Of a DNA stretch of 15,794 nt, positions 1 to 7,539 are shown piece after piece. Within the stretch, counting starts at the first letter, position 1; the number at the start of each line of letters is the position of its first letter. The notes under the pieces are model-generated. The model worked only from the letters and a program-made list of their open reading frames with translations. It ran no database searches and was not told the DNA's origin. Source of the DNA: Candidatus Peregrinibacteria bacterium (lineage in GTDB: Bacteria; Patescibacteriota; Gracilibacteria; UBA1369); NCBI GenBank assembly GCA_014728765.1, contig WJLA01000101.1, forward strand, positions 1 to 15,794, read 5' to 3'. The position numbers and the translations under genes are program-made.

Positions 1-2028
1 CAACAAGCTACAGGTTCGGTTACTGTCTCTCTGGATAAGACAGTTGTCTTTGCCAGCGCTACCATGGGATCTGCAAGAGAGGGAACAGACTTCTTTCCGC
101 TATCTGTGGATTTTGAAGAAAAATACTATGCTGCCGGAAAAATCAAAGGTAGTAGATTTGTGAAAAGAGAAGGTAGACCTTCAGAAAAATCAATTCTGAG
201 TGGAAGACTTATTGATAGACCTATTCGACCTCTTTTTCCTAAAAAAATGATCAATGAGGTTCAGGTCATCTGTTCTGTTTTGTCGGCTGACCTCGAAGTT
301 GATCCGGCTACCACAGGATTGATTGCCGCATCAGCAGCTCTTTCAATTTCAGGTATGCCATTTGAAGGTCCCGTTGCGGGAATAAGAATTGGTTACATTG
401 ATGGACAGCTAATTATAAATCCTACTTATCAACAAATTGAAGAAGGAAAACTTGATTTGGTGGTTGCAGGAACGGAAGAGGCGATAACCATGGTTGAAGC
501 GGGAGCTAAAGAAGTTGATGACGATACAATTCTAAAAGCTTTAGAATTAGGACATACCGAAATTAAAAAAATCTGTCAGTTACAAAAAGAATTCATGGCG
601 GATTTCAAAAAACCTGACCTGGAAATAACCTTAAGAGAAAACAATCCTAATGTACATGAAGAAGTTAAGTCATTCGTTAAAGAAGCAATGTTGGATCAAA
701 TAGAAGGTAAATTGAAACATGAAATTAAAGCAAAACTATCCGATTTAAAATCTCAAGTAATAGAAAATTTTGCCGAAAAAATCGAATCGGGAGAATTTTC
801 CGAATCGGAAATCAAAGAGGCGGTAGAATCAATCTGGGAGAAAAGAATGAGAAGTAATATCATTAATAATGAAAAGAGACTTGATGGAAGAGCTACTGAT
901 GAGATTCGTGAACTTGATGTTAAAACATCATTATTGCCGATGACTCATGGTTCTGCTCTTTTTCAAAGAGGAGAAACTCAAGCTTTGAGCATTGCCACTC
1001 TTGGGTCGCCGGGTGCCGCACAAGTTATTGACACAATGGATGAAGATGAAGAAAAAAAATATTTTCATCATTACAATTTTCCTCCTTACTCCGTTGGTGA
1101 AGTTAAACCTTTGAGAGGACCTTCCAGAAGAGAAATAGGGCATGGGGCATTAGCTGAAAGAGCTCTTGAACCCGTTTTACCTTCTGAAAAAGATTTTCCT
1201 TATACCATCTGGGTAGTTTCAGAAATTATGACATGTAACGGTTCAAGTTCTATGGCATCGGTTTGTGGATCAACACTGGCACTAATGGATGCTGGTGTGC
1301 CGATCAGCAAACCTGTTGCTGGAATTGCTATGGGCCTTGTCACAGGCGATGGTAGTATAGAAAGTGGATATAAAATATTGACCGACATTCAATCATTTGA
1401 GGATTTCGCAGGAGACATGGACTTTAAAGTAGCTGGGACCAGAGATGCAATCACTTCTCTACAAATGGACATTAAAGTTAAAGGACTTTCGTTGAGAGTA
1501 TTGAAAGAAGCACTTGAACAGTCAAAAACAGCCAGAAATATAATTTTGGATAAAATGACATCTGTTATTGCTGAACCTAAAAAAGAATTGGCTCCCACAG
1601 CTCCCAGAATCAATTCAATTCAAATCAATCCGGAAAAAATCAGAGATGTTATTGGTAAAGGAGGTGAAACTATACAAAAAATTACCAAAGAATGCGATGT
1701 GGAAATTGACATTACCGATGATGGACTTGTTATGATCACAGCTCAAAATCAAGAAAATGGTAAAAAAGCTGAAGATTGGGTTAAAAGAATTACCTGGGAA
1801 CCGAATGTTGGTGATATTTTTGAAGGTAAAGTTGTCAGAATCACTGATTTTGGAGCTTTCGTTGAAATAACCCCTGAAAAAGACGGTCTACTTCATATTT
1901 CTGAATTGGCTAATGAAAGAGTTAACAAAGTAGAGGATATTGTTAAAGAAGGGGATATTGTCAAAGTTAAATTAATTGAGGTAGATACTCAAGGTAGATA
2001 TAAGCTCTCCAGAAAAGCACTATTGTAA
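1..2028 (+). CDS. pnp: Polyribonucleotide nucleotidyltransferase (PNPase), 5'-truncated by window edge
   Basis: PNPase degrades RNA 3'-to-5' by phosphorolysis in the cytoplasm. The frame is open from base 1 and the first residues already belong to the first RNase PH domain, so the start lies before the window. The ATG at base 64 is an internal methionine. The visible 675 residues show the first RNase PH domain (with GRLIDRPIRPLFP), the helical linker (about bases 600-860), the second RNase PH domain (about 870-1560), a KH domain with IGKGG (about 1606-1780) and an S1 domain ending at KLSRKALL (about 1800-2020). In the second RNase PH domain PLRGPSRREIGHGALAERAL and GDMDFKVAGT, which holds the catalytic aspartates, are intact. 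The protein ends right after S1, without the RNase E-binding tail of enterobacterial PNPase. Family identity is certain. Confidence 0.97.
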   Translation, partial: QQATGSVTVSLDKTVVFASATMGSAREGTDFFPLSVDFEEKYYAAGKIKGSRFVKREGRPSEKSILSGRLIDRPIRPLFPKKMINEVQVICSVLSADLEVDPATTGLIAASAALSISGMPFEGPVAGIRIGYIDGQLIINPTYQQIEEGKLDLVVAGTEEAITMVEAGAKEVDDDTILKALELGHTEIKKICQLQKEFMADFKKPDLEITLRENNPNVHEEVKSFVKEAMLDQIEGKLKHEIKAKLSDLKSQVIENFAEKIESGEFSESEIKEAVESIWEKRMRSNIINNEKRLDGRATDEIRELDVKTSLLPMTHGSALFQRGETQALSIATLGSPGAAQVIDTMDEDEEKKYFHHYNFPPYSVGEVKPLRGPSRREIGHGALAERALEPVLPSEKDFPYTIWVVSEIMTCNGSSSMASVCGSTLALMDAGVPISKPVAGIAMGLVTGDGSIESGYKILTDIQSFEDFAGDMDFKVAGTRDAITSLQMDIKVKGLSLRVLKEALEQSKTARNIILDKMTSVIAEPKKELAPTAPRINSIQINPEKIRDVIGKGGETIQKITKECDVEIDITDDGLVMITAQNQENGKKAEDWVKRITWEPNVGDIFEGKVVRITDFGAFVEITPEKDGLLHISELANERVNKVEDIVKEGDIVKVKLIEVDTQGRYKLSRKALL

Positions 2029-2030
2029 AC

Positions 2031-2059
2031 TTTACAAAAGAATAAAAAAGTGTCATAAT
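2031..2059 (+). promoter_or_regulatory. Consensus-like promoter just after pnp
   Basis: TTTACA (2031-2036), a 17-base spacer and CATAAT (2054-2059) match the sigma70 hexamers at 5/6 positions each. A TGT directly before the -10 fits an extended -10 element. It starts two bases after the pnp stop and points at the terminator about 55 bases on, so it has no protein gene to serve. In AT-rich DNA such matches also arise by chance. Confidence 0.45.
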
Positions 2060-2065
2060 ATAAAG

Positions 2066-2149
2066 ATTTGTAAATACTTCTGCAAATGACACAACAACAT
2101 CAAGCAATACAAAAAAGCCCTCAACTTATTTATAATTTGAGGGCTTTTT
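2066..2149 (+). ncRNA. Candidate small RNA between pnp and its terminator
   Basis: The promoter at 2031-2059 predicts a start near 2066, and the intrinsic terminator ends at about 2149, giving an RNA of about 84 nt. A small 5' hairpin can form (TTTGTA 2067-2072 with TGCAAA 2081-2086, one mismatch). An unstructured A/C-rich stretch (2087-2110) and the terminator hairpin follow, a layout common to trans-acting small RNAs. I recognise no known RNA family. The alternative is that this is simply the pnp 3' UTR and the promoter is fortuitous. Confidence 0.3.
2112..2149. terminator. Bidirectional intrinsic terminator between convergent pnp and dnaX
   Basis: The arms AAAAAGCCCTCAA (2112-2124) and TTGAGGGCTTTTT (2137-2149) pair perfectly over 13 bp around a 12-base loop. 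On the plus strand the stem ends in a T run; on the minus strand the A run at 2111-2116 gives the matching U tract. It can therefore stop transcription from pnp and from the opposing ligA-glycosyltransferase-dnaX operon. Confidence 0.9.
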
Positions 2150-2210
2150 ATATTATTCAATGGAAAATAAAATGCTTCGTTTCCAAGCTTAATCAAAGAA
2201 AAATAATTTT

Positions 2211-3716
2211 TTAGTCAATATCACCTTCGAAAATATCAAGCGCTGTAGCTACCGCATTACCACCTTCCGATGGTTTGGTATCGATTGTGTCATCCTTATT
2301 AATTATTTTCCTGGAAGAATCAACAATGCCACGTAAACTAACATGATAACCGGTCACTTCTTCAATAGCTTTTTCCGCCATGGCTAAATTATCAGCTTTA
2401 AACAGTTTATCTTTGTTGAAATTATCACTGAAAACCAAGTTCAAAATATTACCGTTTGTATGATCGGGAGTAGCCATCATCAGGCTTCTTCGAATAATTG
2501 GATTATGAATTCTTTCCCCGATTTTTTGCCATGAAGAAACAATTTGATTCAAATTGATATTATCAACCTCAATTTCTGTTTTTTCAATTATTTCTTTGGT
2601 TTCAATCTTAAGTTCGGAGCTTTTCTTAATTGTTTTACTCTTCTCATTAGGTGTCTGCATTTTTACATTATCATCTGCTTCAATTAAACGATTTTTTTTT
2701 TGCGTAATCAAAACAGATTTGGCAATTGCAATTTCCAATGGCAACTGGGCAATGACTGAGTTTTTTAATTGTTGATAAGCATGCTGAAAATAGTTAATTT
2801 GTTTGATAATCTGTTCTGCATAATCGGTTTTATTTTCTTCAATTGCAGTTAGCATTTTTTGCCTCAAAAACTCCAAATAATCTCTAGTAAATACTGTCAA
2901 ATCTATTCCTTGTTGATAAATCCTTTCAACTGTTTTGATTGCTTCTTTTGTTAATCCATCATTAATATGTTGAAATAATTCATCAGCGATAATACTTTCA
3001 CTGATACCCAAAGTCTTTTTAACATATTCCAAATTAATTCCATTATCCACTATCATTTGCTCCAACATCGTTAAGGCGTCTCTAAGTCCACCTTTCGCCT
3101 GTTTGGCAATAATTCCCAATGCTTCTTTTTCGGCTTTAATACTTTCATTTTCACAAACGAACATTAAACGGTTGATAATATCATTCTCTGTAATTCTTTT
3201 GAAATCAAACCTTTGACATCTGGAAATAATTGTCTCAGGTACTTTGTGTACTTCGGTAGTGGCTAAAATGAAATAAACAAACGTAGGAGGTTCTTCCAAA
3301 GTTTTTAATAGCGCATTAAAAGCCTCTTTGGTAAGCATGTGAACTTCATCGATTATATAAACTTTGTTTTTAACTCTGGTAGGAGAAAAATTTATTTTTT
3401 CTCTTAATTCCCTGATTTCATCTATGCCTCGATTAGAAGCTGCATCTATCTCAATTATATCAATTAGTTTTCCTTCATCAATTTCAGCTGATATTTCACA
3501 TCCATCAAATTGACCGTCTTCCGTCATTTTGTCAGAATTTACCGCTTTTGCAAAAAGTCGGGCTGTCGTGGTTTTCCCAGTACCTCTCGGTCCGGTAAAA
3601 AGATAGGCGTGAGCGGTTTGTTTTGCTTTTAAAGCATTAAGAAGAGTGGTGCTTACATGCTCTTGTCCTACCAAACCGGTAAAATCTTTTGGTCTGTATT
3701 CTCTATAAAGTGACAT
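2211..3716 (-). CDS. dnaX: DNA polymerase III clamp-loader subunit gamma/tau
   Basis: The 501-residue AAA+ ATPase of the clamp loader places the sliding clamp on DNA. Visible are the N-terminal MSLYREYRPKDF, Walker A GPRGTGKTT (42-50), Walker B IIDEVH (121-126), KTLEEPP, sensor 1 LATTEVHKVPETI and SRC (165-167) with the arginine finger. The collar domain runs to about residue 337 and a linker and tau-like C-terminal domain (about 388-470) follow. I start at the ATG at 3716; a TTG one codon upstream is possible, but MSLYREYRP is the usual family start. Two oddities: the zinc module between Walker A and B keeps one cysteine (C73), and codons 339-342 contain an A10 run where slippage would yield a gamma-length protein. 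It is the last gene of the ligA-glycosyltransferase-dnaX run, 57 bases after its neighbour. Confidence 0.96.
   Translation of the reverse strand: MSLYREYRPKDFTGLVGQEHVSTTLLNALKAKQTAHAYLFTGPRGTGKTTTARLFAKAVNSDKMTEDGQFDGCEISAEIDEGKLIDIIEIDAASNRGIDEIRELREKINFSPTRVKNKVYIIDEVHMLTKEAFNALLKTLEEPPTFVYFILATTEVHKVPETIISRCQRFDFKRITENDIINRLMFVCENESIKAEKEALGIIAKQAKGGLRDALTMLEQMIVDNGINLEYVKKTLGISESIIADELFQHINDGLTKEAIKTVERIYQQGIDLTVFTRDYLEFLRQKMLTAIEENKTDYAEQIIKQINYFQHAYQQLKNSVIAQLPLEIAIAKSVLITQKKNRLIEADDNVKMQTPNEKSKTIKKSSELKIETKEIIEKTEIEVDNINLNQIVSSWQKIGERIHNPIIRRSLMMATPDHTNGNILNLVFSDNFNKDKLFKADNLAMAEKAIEEVTGYHVSLRGIVDSSRKIINKDDTIDTKPSEGGNAVATALDIFEGDID
2680..2702 (-). promoter_or_regulatory. Candidate programmed slippage site in dnaX (A10 run)
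   Basis: On the coding strand, bases 2702 to 2692 read CAA AAA AAA AAT, a run of ten A at residues 339-342, just after the collar domain. Adding one A to the message leads to TGA (2682-2680) and gives about 345 residues; losing one A leads to TAA (2686-2684) and gives about 343 residues. Thermus thermophilus dnaX is known to make gamma by transcriptional slippage on an A run at the equivalent boundary. Here it is inferred from position and stops only; A9 runs also occur inside two other genes of the window (7114-7122, 9173-9181). Confidence 0.5.
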
Positions 3717-3725
3717 CAAAAAGTA

Positions 3726-3731
3726 ATTATA
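3726..3731 (-). promoter_or_regulatory. Possible -10 element for dnaX, leaderless spacing
   Basis: A perfect TATAAT on the minus strand ends nine bases before the dnaX ATG, which would put the transcript start at or next to the start codon. I see no convincing -35. It could give dnaX its own promoter in addition to read-through from ligA. The match may be chance in AT-rich DNA. Confidence 0.3.
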
Positions 3732-3744
3732 TTTTGCTTGAATA

Positions 3745-3767
3745 TTTTACACTTAACAGTGATAAAA
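3745..3767 (-). other. AT-rich hairpin in the glycosyltransferase-dnaX gap
   Basis: TTTTACACT (3745-3753) and AGTGATAAAA (3758-3767) form a nine-pair stem with one bulged base and a TAAC loop. There is no proper U tract after it on the minus strand, so it is more likely an RNA processing or stability element than a terminator, if it has any role. Confidence 0.25.
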
Positions 3768-3773
3768 TAAATA

Positions 3774-4868
3774 TTATTTTAAGGCATTTTTAACAAAATC
3801 TTTAAACTCTTTTTCAAATCTTTCTTCAGAAAACTTCATGGCATGTTGTCGTATTTTTTCAGGTTTGTATTTGTTTTCATTCACAATTAATCTCCCGAGT
3901 GCATTTTCCATGGATTCCACAGTTTGTTCCTCAAATAATTCTCCGGTTATACCCGGAATTACAGTTTCTTTGGCTCCACCAACGCCATATGCCAATACCG
4001 GCTTTCCACATGCCATTGCTTCAACCATACTTATTCCAAAATCTTCCTCACAAGTAAAAATAAAAGCGCGACAATCTCTGAAATATTTAGTCAGTTCTTG
4101 ATCTGAAATTTTACCTGTTAAAACTATATTTGGTCCGGCAATTGATTTAAGAAAATCAAGCTCAGGTCCTCCTCCAACAATAACAAGTTTCTTTCCAATT
4201 TTATTAAAAAGATTAACAGCTAAATCAATTTTTTTATAAGGAGTTAAAGTACCCACAATCAAAAAATAATCTTCATGAGTCCAAGATTCTTCACATCTGT
4301 CCACTTTTACAGGTGGATAAATAACCTCTGATGATAATCGATAAAATTTATTAATTCTTTTTTGAACATGTTTAGAGTTGGCAATATAATAATCCGGTCT
4401 ATCCGCAACTATTTTGTCCCATTCTCGCACTTTGAAAAGTGTGTCCTTGGCAATTTTTTTCATTAACCAGTTGGATTTTTGTTCATCAAGATATTTATGA
4501 GTATAGTCCCATGCATATCTCATCGGAGAATGACAATAGCAAATATGAGTAGATTCTGAAGATGTAATAACTCCATGAGCAAAAGCCGAGCTGGAGCTGA
4601 TCACCAAATCATATTTCATTAAGTCAAATGATTCAATTGCATAAGGCATTAAACCAAGTAATAATTTATATCTTTTTCTGATAAAGCCCGGGAATCTCCT
4701 CAAAAAAGATACTTTCACCCTTTCTTTTGGAAAAAACTCACCACATTTTTTTTCATCATAAAGCAAAGTAAAAATTGGTGCATCAGGATAATATTCGGCA
4801 AATTTCTGTACAACTTTCTCAGCACCACCCATTTTGACCAAAAAATCTGTGATTATGGCTACTTTCAT
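3774..4868 (-). CDS. GT4-family glycosyltransferase (WbaZ/mannosyltransferase-like)
   Basis: This 364-residue protein is a GT-B fold, retaining glycosyltransferase that moves a sugar from a nucleotide-sugar donor to a glycan or lipid carrier on the inner face of the membrane. The acceptor-binding half begins MKVAIITDFLVKMGGAEKVV, with the GGAE motif at 14-17. The donor-binding half starts near residue 200 with VGTLTPYKKIDLAV and VIVGGGP (229-235). The E-x7-E motif is at 275-283, inside EEDFGISMVEAMACGKPV. The YCHSPMRYAWDY stretch and the order of motifs resemble O-antigen mannosyltransferases such as WbaZ, but donor and acceptor cannot be read from sequence. There is no membrane segment. It starts three bases after the ligA stop, so the two genes are surely co-transcribed. 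Fold certain, substrate unknown. Confidence 0.9.
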   Translation of the reverse strand: MKVAIITDFLVKMGGAEKVVQKFAEYYPDAPIFTLLYDEKKCGEFFPKERVKVSFLRRFPGFIRKRYKLLLGLMPYAIESFDLMKYDLVISSSSAFAHGVITSSESTHICYCHSPMRYAWDYTHKYLDEQKSNWLMKKIAKDTLFKVREWDKIVADRPDYYIANSKHVQKRINKFYRLSSEVIYPPVKVDRCEESWTHEDYFLIVGTLTPYKKIDLAVNLFNKIGKKLVIVGGGPELDFLKSIAGPNIVLTGKISDQELTKYFRDCRAFIFTCEEDFGISMVEAMACGKPVLAYGVGGAKETVIPGITGELFEEQTVESMENALGRLIVNENKYKPEKIRQHAMKFSEERFEKEFKDFVKNALK

Positions 4869-4871
4869 AAA

Positions 4872-6941
4872 TTATATTTCAATCATTTTAAGAAATTCTT
4901 CTTCGTTGATTATACTGACTTGATTTTTTTTGGCATCTTTTTCTTTTTGACTTATGGAGTCAGCTTCACCAGCAATCAAATAATCGGTGTTACTACTCAC
5001 TGAGCCGGTTATTCTTCCTCCATTTTGTCTGATTCTCTCTTTTGCCTGCTCTCTTGACATTGAACTGAGTGCACCTGTGATCACAAATGTTTTTCCTCCC
5101 AGTTTTAAACTGAAAGGTTTTTTCTCATCAACAAATCTTATTCCCACTTGTTCCAACTTTTGCAATAATGCCCTATTTTTATCAGTTTTAAACCAATTTA
5201 AAACTTCGCTCGCTACCTTTTCTCCAAAACCTTCAATGTTTATAAATTTGTTTAGAGTGAAATCATTGGAAAGCAGCAATAAATCGTGAATACTAATTCC
5301 AACGGAGTCTTCTGGTCCATTGTTTTTTGCCAAAGTATGAACTCTTTTCTCATCTCTGATAAAATAAGCTAACGAAACTGCCATTTCTTCTCCAACATGT
5401 CTTATGCCCAGAGCATATAAAAATCTTTCCAAGCTTACATTTTTAGCACTTTCTATTGATTTTAATACATTTTCGGTTTTTTTCTCTTTAAATAGAGGCA
5501 ATGACATCAAGTCATCTCTTTTCAAAAGATAAAAATCAGCAAAATCCTCTATCAATTCATTTTCAATTAATTGATCAATGATTTTTTCACCTAGTCCATC
5601 AATATCCAGAATAGAGGCAAAATGTATAAACTTTTCTCTGTCTTGAGCTGGACATTTAGGGTTAACGCATCTTGTGACAGCTTCATCTTCTTTTCTAACC
5701 AATCTGGAATTGCACGCCGGACAAAACGAAGGAAACTTAAATCTTTCTTCATTTCCTTGCCTTAAATCTGATATAATGGAAAGAATTTCCGGAATAATGT
5801 CGCCCGCTTTTTGAACCACAACTGTATCGCCAATTCTAACATCTTTTCTTTCGAGTTCATCTTCATTATGTAGTGTTGCTCTTGAGACTGTCGAACCTGC
5901 CACTCTAACCGGACTCAAGACTGCTACAGGAGTGATTGCACCTGTTCTACCTACTTGAACATGAATATCCAAAACTTTAGTTGTGGCTTGTTCTGCCGGA
6001 AACTTATAAGCAATGGCAAAACGAGGAGCTTTAGCAGTGTATCCGAGAGTTTGCTGTAAGGATTTTTCATTTATTTTAATGACAACACCATCTATTTCGT
6101 ATGGAAAATTTTCTTTTTGTTCTTGAATTTCATTTAAAAATCTTTTAACAGCGCCAATATCTTCACAAAATTTGTAATTTTTTTCCACAGGTAAACCTAA
6201 ATCCATTAGTTTTTCCAAGACATTTTGCTGATGTCTTGGAGCTCCTTCAATATTGTTTTCTCCTATTTCATAAAAAAAAGCCGATAAATTTCTGGAAGCG
6301 GCAATTTTCGGATCTAATTGCCTTACTGATCCGGCTGCCAAATTTCTTGGATTTTCAAAAGGTTCCATATCCTCAGATATTCGTAATTCATTAACTTTTC
6401 TAAAATCATCTTTATTGATATAAACCTCTCCTCCAACTTCCAAGTCAATTTTTTCAAATAATTTCAACGGTATAGATTCTATCGTTTTGATGCTATGAGT
6501 GACATCTTCTCCCATTACACCATCTCCTCTGGTAACTCCTCTTACAAAAATTCCATTTTCATAATGTAAAGCAATATTAAGTCCATCGATTTTTAATTCA
6601 CAAACAAAGTGCATTGTTTGATTGCTTGGTAATAATCTTGAAATTTTATTGTACCAATTATCAATTTCTTTAAACGAAAAAGCATCATTTAGACTCATTT
6701 TTTTGGTTTTGTGTTGCACTTTATCAAATTTTCCCGAAAGTGGAGCCCCAACTCTTTGTGTTGGAGAATCGGGAGTTACGAATTCCGGAAATCTTTCTTC
6801 CAATTGCTTTAATTCTTTTTTTAAACTATCTCTAACATCTTCCGAAACTTCAGATTTATCCAAAATGAAATACTTATAATTCAGATCCAGAATTTTTTCA
6901 CGTAATTTAATTATACGTTCCTGAACTTCTTTTTTATCCAT
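4872..6941 (-). CDS. ligA: NAD+-dependent DNA ligase
   Basis: The enzyme seals nicks in replication and repair using NAD+. All 689 residues follow the family order: the NMN-binding Ia domain (about 1-60), the adenylation domain with nucleophile K117 in ELKIDG, the OB fold (about 315-395), a zinc finger with C407, C410, C425 and C430, helix-hairpin-helix repeats (about 440-580) and a BRCT domain (about 612-689). The length is close to the usual 670 or so. The Ia domain is odd: where E. coli LigA has H23, D32 and Y35, all involved in recognising the NMN half of NAD+, this protein has F25, E34 and R37, while Y24 and D38 remain. It heads the minus-strand run ligA-glycosyltransferase-dnaX. The start ATG has no Shine-Dalgarno sequence but is the only sensible start for the Ia domain. 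Confidence 0.96.
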   Translation of the reverse strand: MDKKEVQERIIKLREKILDLNYKYFILDKSEVSEDVRDSLKKELKQLEERFPEFVTPDSPTQRVGAPLSGKFDKVQHKTKKMSLNDAFSFKEIDNWYNKISRLLPSNQTMHFVCELKIDGLNIALHYENGIFVRGVTRGDGVMGEDVTHSIKTIESIPLKLFEKIDLEVGGEVYINKDDFRKVNELRISEDMEPFENPRNLAAGSVRQLDPKIAASRNLSAFFYEIGENNIEGAPRHQQNVLEKLMDLGLPVEKNYKFCEDIGAVKRFLNEIQEQKENFPYEIDGVVIKINEKSLQQTLGYTAKAPRFAIAYKFPAEQATTKVLDIHVQVGRTGAITPVAVLSPVRVAGSTVSRATLHNEDELERKDVRIGDTVVVQKAGDIIPEILSIISDLRQGNEERFKFPSFCPACNSRLVRKEDEAVTRCVNPKCPAQDREKFIHFASILDIDGLGEKIIDQLIENELIEDFADFYLLKRDDLMSLPLFKEKKTENVLKSIESAKNVSLERFLYALGIRHVGEEMAVSLAYFIRDEKRVHTLAKNNGPEDSVGISIHDLLLLSNDFTLNKFINIEGFGEKVASEVLNWFKTDKNRALLQKLEQVGIRFVDEKKPFSLKLGGKTFVITGALSSMSREQAKERIRQNGGRITGSVSSNTDYLIAGEADSISQKEKDAKKNQVSIINEEEFLKMIEI

Positions 6942-6950
6942 TTAAATGAT

Positions 6951-6981
6951 ATAATATTTTGATATGCCTGAATTCTAACAA
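6951..6981 (-). promoter_or_regulatory. Possible ligA promoter
   Basis: On the minus strand TTGTTA (6981-6976) and TATTAT (6956-6951) are separated by 19 bases, longer than the ideal 17. The -10 ends nine bases before the ligA ATG, the same near-leaderless spacing seen before dnaX and the gene at 7540. On the plus strand the same bases hold TATAAT (6950-6955) without a good -35. Confidence 0.25.
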
Positions 6982-7017
6982 ATTTTAATTTTGCAAAAAA
7001 GGCAAAAGCGAGAGAAA

Positions 7018-7041
7018 ATGCAAAAAACCAAAGCAATATGA
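7018..7041 (+). other. Possible 7-codon leader reading frame
   Basis: ATG at 7018 opens a seven-codon frame (MQKTKAI) whose TGA overlaps the ATG at 7038 as ATGA, the arrangement used for translational coupling. It is preceded by GAGAG, the only purine-rich stretch near a start in this region. A frame this short can easily be chance. Confidence 0.15.
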
Positions 7042-7535
7042 CAGAACAAAACCAACTACAAAAATTCTATGATCCGCAGTTAAATGATACGGTAGTGGTT
7101 AATAATGAAGGACAAAAAAAAATTTATTTAATCAGAAAAGCATTTAGAGAAGGTTCATTATTTTCCAGTGACGATGTGAGTACTGACGTTCAAGTGATGC
7201 TTAACAAACCACAGGAGATAAATGAATCAAATTTTAAAGCGGATCCGGTTGATAAAGAATTTCAGGAAAACCTCATGAAAATGGTTGATGATGGAACAAT
7301 AAAATTATTTACCCCATCAACTTTAATCAATCAGGAAGTGTATGACAGACTGCCTCAAAAAGGAAAAGCAAAAGCTGATTTTGATGTTTTAAACTTGCTT
7401 AACAAAATCAGAGAAATTAAAAAGCTTTGGGATCAAGGTGAAAAAGATACATATCAAATTCTCAATTTGGTTCATTCACTTCGTTTGATTAAAGAAAGAA
7501 TAGAAGAAGTTGATGGTGATGTTTTTATAATATAA
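7038..7535 (+). CDS. Hypothetical protein, 165 aa, first gene of the sortase cluster
   Basis: I do not recognise a named family. The protein is soluble, acidic and has no cysteine, signal peptide or membrane segment. The first 60 residues look like a small beta-rich unit (NDTVVVNNEGQKKIYLIRKA). Residues 113-156 form a strongly amphipathic helical region (VLNLLNKIREIKKLWDQGEK and onwards), and a short hydrophobic tail DVFII ends it. It is divergent from ligA across a 96-base gap and lies four bases before the next gene, so it probably heads a transcript running to the sortase. There is no Shine-Dalgarno sequence. The coding stretch contains an A9 run at 7114-7122. Coding is supported by its full intergenic fit and normal codon use. 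The function is unknown. Confidence 0.8.
   Translation: MTEQNQLQKFYDPQLNDTVVVNNEGQKKIYLIRKAFREGSLFSSDDVSTDVQVMLNKPQEINESNFKADPVDKEFQENLMKMVDDGTIKLFTPSTLINQEVYDRLPQKGKAKADFDVLNLLNKIREIKKLWDQGEKDTYQILNLVHSLRLIKERIEEVDGDVFII
7526..7531 (+). promoter_or_regulatory. Possible -10 element before the gene at 7540
   Basis: A perfect TATAAT ends eight bases before the ATG at 7540, inside the last codons of the upstream gene. No -35 is visible. If used, the message would be nearly leaderless. The tight gene spacing makes plain read-through equally likely. Confidence 0.2.
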
Positions 7536-7539
7536 ATCT

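Noticed and set aside
64..66. ATG at 64 as the pnp start
   Set aside because: The codons from base 1 to 63 already encode conserved RNase PH sequence (TVVFASAT), so the ATG is internal and the gene is cut by the window edge.
2161..2185. TGGAAA/TTTCCA hairpin after dnaX as a second terminator
   Set aside because: The stem is only six base pairs with a 13-base loop and no U tract, and the strong bidirectional terminator is just beyond it.
7114..7122. A9 runs in the 165-aa gene (and at 9173-9181 in the sortase gene) as programmed slippage sites
   Set aside because: They lie near the start of their genes, where truncated products would have no complete domain. I see no functional reason for them.
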